Positions 44,501-47,500 of a stretch of DNA of 64,000 nt are shown here, piece by piece. The translations under genes and the position numbers were made by a program. The notes below the pieces were generated by a model. That model worked only from the letters and a program-made list of their open reading frames with translations. It made no database searches and was not told where the DNA came from. Numbering within the stretch: position 1 is the stretch's first letter; every line of letters starts with the position of its first letter. Source of the DNA: Oligosphaera ethanolica (GTDB taxonomy: Bacteria; Verrucomicrobiota; Lentisphaeria; Oligosphaerales; Oligosphaeraceae); the NCBI RefSeq assembly GCF_030814695.1, contig NZ_JAUSVL010000001.1:4686227-4750226 (forward strand). Reading direction: 5' to 3'.

Positions 44501-47500
44501 ATAGTTGCCGATGCTGGTGACGGATGTGGGAATGGTGATGCTGGTCAAACTGTCGCAGTAGTAGAAAGCAGAATTGCCGATGCTGGAAATGCCTTCCGGA
44601 ATGACCACAGCGGATAATGCTTCGCAGTAGGCAAAGACGTACTGGCCGATGCTGGTCAGCGATGGCGGCAGGGCAATACTTTGCAGTTCATAACAGTCGT
44701 AAAAAGCGTTATTGCCAAGGCTGGCGAGGTGATTGCTCAGGGTGACGTTGCGCAGTTGTTCGCAGGAATAGAACGCGCTGTCGCCGATGCTGACGACACT
44801 ATCGGGAATAGTGATGGTGATAAGCATATCGCAGTAGCGGAAGGCACTGCTGCCGATGGTGGTCAGTGCGGTGCCGAGTTGGACGTTGGCAAGGTTGCTG
44901 CACCCACTGAATGCGTAGTTGCCGATGGTGTTGACACTGTCAGGAATGGAAACGGCCCCCAGCGCCTCGCAGTTCGTGAAGGCGCTGTTGCCGATGCTGA
45001 CGAGCGCGTTGTTGAAAACGACACTGCTTAGTGACTCGCAGTCGGCAAAGGCATTGGCGCTTAGTGTGGTCACGGCATCGGGGAAGGTGAAGCTGCTGAG
45101 GCTTTGGCAGTTGGCGAAGCTGTAGTAGCCAATGCTGGTAGTGGTCGCTGGCAGGTTTATGCTGTATAGGGCTGCGCAGTTGTTGAACAAGCCGTCACTG
45201 ATGGCGCTGATGCCGCTGCCAATGGTGGCATTGGTGAGACTCTGACAGGAACTGAATACGTAATAGCCCAATGACGTGACGCTGTCGGGAATGACCACTG
45301 AGGCGAGGCTGTTGCAGTAGGCGAAAGCATGGTTGCCGATGGTGGCTAAGGTGCTAGGCAAGGCAATGTTAGCGAGGAGCGCACAAGATTCGAAAGCGCT
45401 GTTGCCGATGCTTGCCAAACCTTCATTGAAGGCGATACTCTGCAGCGCGGAGCAGTTGGCGAAGGCGGTGTCGCCTATCTGCCGTATTTGTGACGGTAGG
45501 ATAATGGCTGGCAATGTCACGCAGTTCTGAAAAGCGCCGCTACTGATTTGAGCCAGACCACTGCCCAGGGTGACTGAACTCAGCGCTTGGCAGCCCCTAA
45601 AGGCGTTTTCGCCGAGGTTGGTCAGGCTGTCCGGCAAGCCGACGGCGGTCAAGGCTGAACAGCCGTTGAAGGCGTTGTCGTCCATGGTGGCCAGGCCGTT
45701 GCCGAAGCTAATTTGGGCCAGTGCGGCGCAGGCGGCAAAGGCGCCTTCACCAATGTCGGTCAGACTGTCTGGGAAGATGATGCCGGTGAGGGCCGTACAG
45801 CCGGCGAAAGCCCAGGGGCCGATGTGAGTGACGCCATCGGGGACCTGAAATTGCCCCTGCAGAGCCTGTGGCGCCATGACCAGCTCACTGAGGTCCTTGC
45901 TGAAAAGGACGCCGGCGGCGGAATGGGCGAATGACGGATTGTCCGCAGCGACGGTGTAGGTGTTCAGCTGTGGGCAGTCGGCAAAGGCGTTGGTGCCAAT
46001 GGTGGTCAGGCCTTGGCCAAAGAAGACACTCTGCAGGGCGGTGTCGCCGGCAAAGGCGTTGCTGCCAATGATGGTGAGACTGTCCGGGAGAGTGATGCTG
46101 CCCAGGCTTGGGCATTGGCTGAATGCGTCATTGCCGATACTTTGGATGCCATCCGCGAGATTGATCAGCCCCAGCGCGGCGCATTGACTAAACGCATTGG
46201 CACCGATGGTGCTGACGCCGCCGGGGATGCTGATTGCTGTAAGCGCTTGGCAATTGAAGAAGGCGTTTGGGGCGATGGTCGTCAGGGTGCTGGGCAGGGT
46301 GACCTCGGCGAGCCGGGTGCAATTCATGAACGCCCCATCTTCAATGCTTGTCACTCCTTCGGGGATGACGACGGCGAGCAGTGCGGAACAATTTTGGCAG
46401 GCGTTGGGGCCGATCGTGGTGATGTTTTGACCGAGGTTGAGCGACGTGAGGCTGTTGCAGGTGGTGAAGCAGCCTTCGGGTACGCTGAGAATGCCGTTGC
46501 CAAGAGTGACACTCTGCATGGCGCCGCAGTTGGCAAAGGCGTTAGTGCCTAAGCTGTTGACTGAGTCAGGGAGACTGATCGCGATTAGGGCGGCACAGCC
46601 GGCAAAGGCTGAATTACCGATACTGGTCAGGCCGTTTGGGAAGCCAAAGGTACTGAGCTGGGGGCAGTTCATAAACGCATTGTTGCCGATGCAGATGAGG
46701 CCGCTACCGACGTTGACTGTACCGAGCTGGGGGCAGAAGCTGAAGGCGTCATTGCCGATGCTGGTGACGCTGTTGGGCATATTCACGATATTGAGGGTGC
46801 CGCTGCCGTGGAAAGCGAAGTCGGCGATGGTCGTGGTCGTGTCAGGCAGATCGATGCTGCCGCCAAGCCCAGCTGGGAACTGGATGATGGTGGTGCCGGC
46901 CTTGTTGGTAAGAATACCGCTGCCACTGTGAGCGTAGGCGCTGTTGGCGCCATCGACGGTGAAAGCCGTGAGGAGATCACAACGGCTGAAAGCCTGGAGG
47001 CCGATATCCGTGACGTTGGCGGGAATGGCCGCCGCAGGCAGTGCGTTACAACTGTAGAAGGCCTTGGGGCCAATATTGGTGAGGGCTACTGGCAGGTCGA
47101 TGCTGCCAAGAGCCGTGCAGCCACTGAAGGCCTCCTGGCCTATGCTGAGCAGGTCGTTCGGTAACTCAATGTTCTCCATGCTGGAGCAGGCGAAAAAGGC
47201 TTTTTCGCCGATGTTGGTGACGATATGTGGGATGGCCACTGCAGTTAGCTTCTGGCAAGACTCGAAGAGACTGGGGGAAACAGCGGTGAGTGCGGCCGGC
47301 AGCTGTATGGTCGCCAGGTTCTGGCAGGCGCGGAAGGCGGCTGTACCGATGTTGGCGACGCTGTCGGGGATGGTGAGGTCGGTCAGGCCCCGGCAGGCGG
47401 CGAACGCTTCCTCACCAATGCTGATTACTGTGGACGGTATGGTTACCGAGCTCAACAGGGTACAATTTTTACCGGCGGCGTTGCCAATACTGGTGACGCT

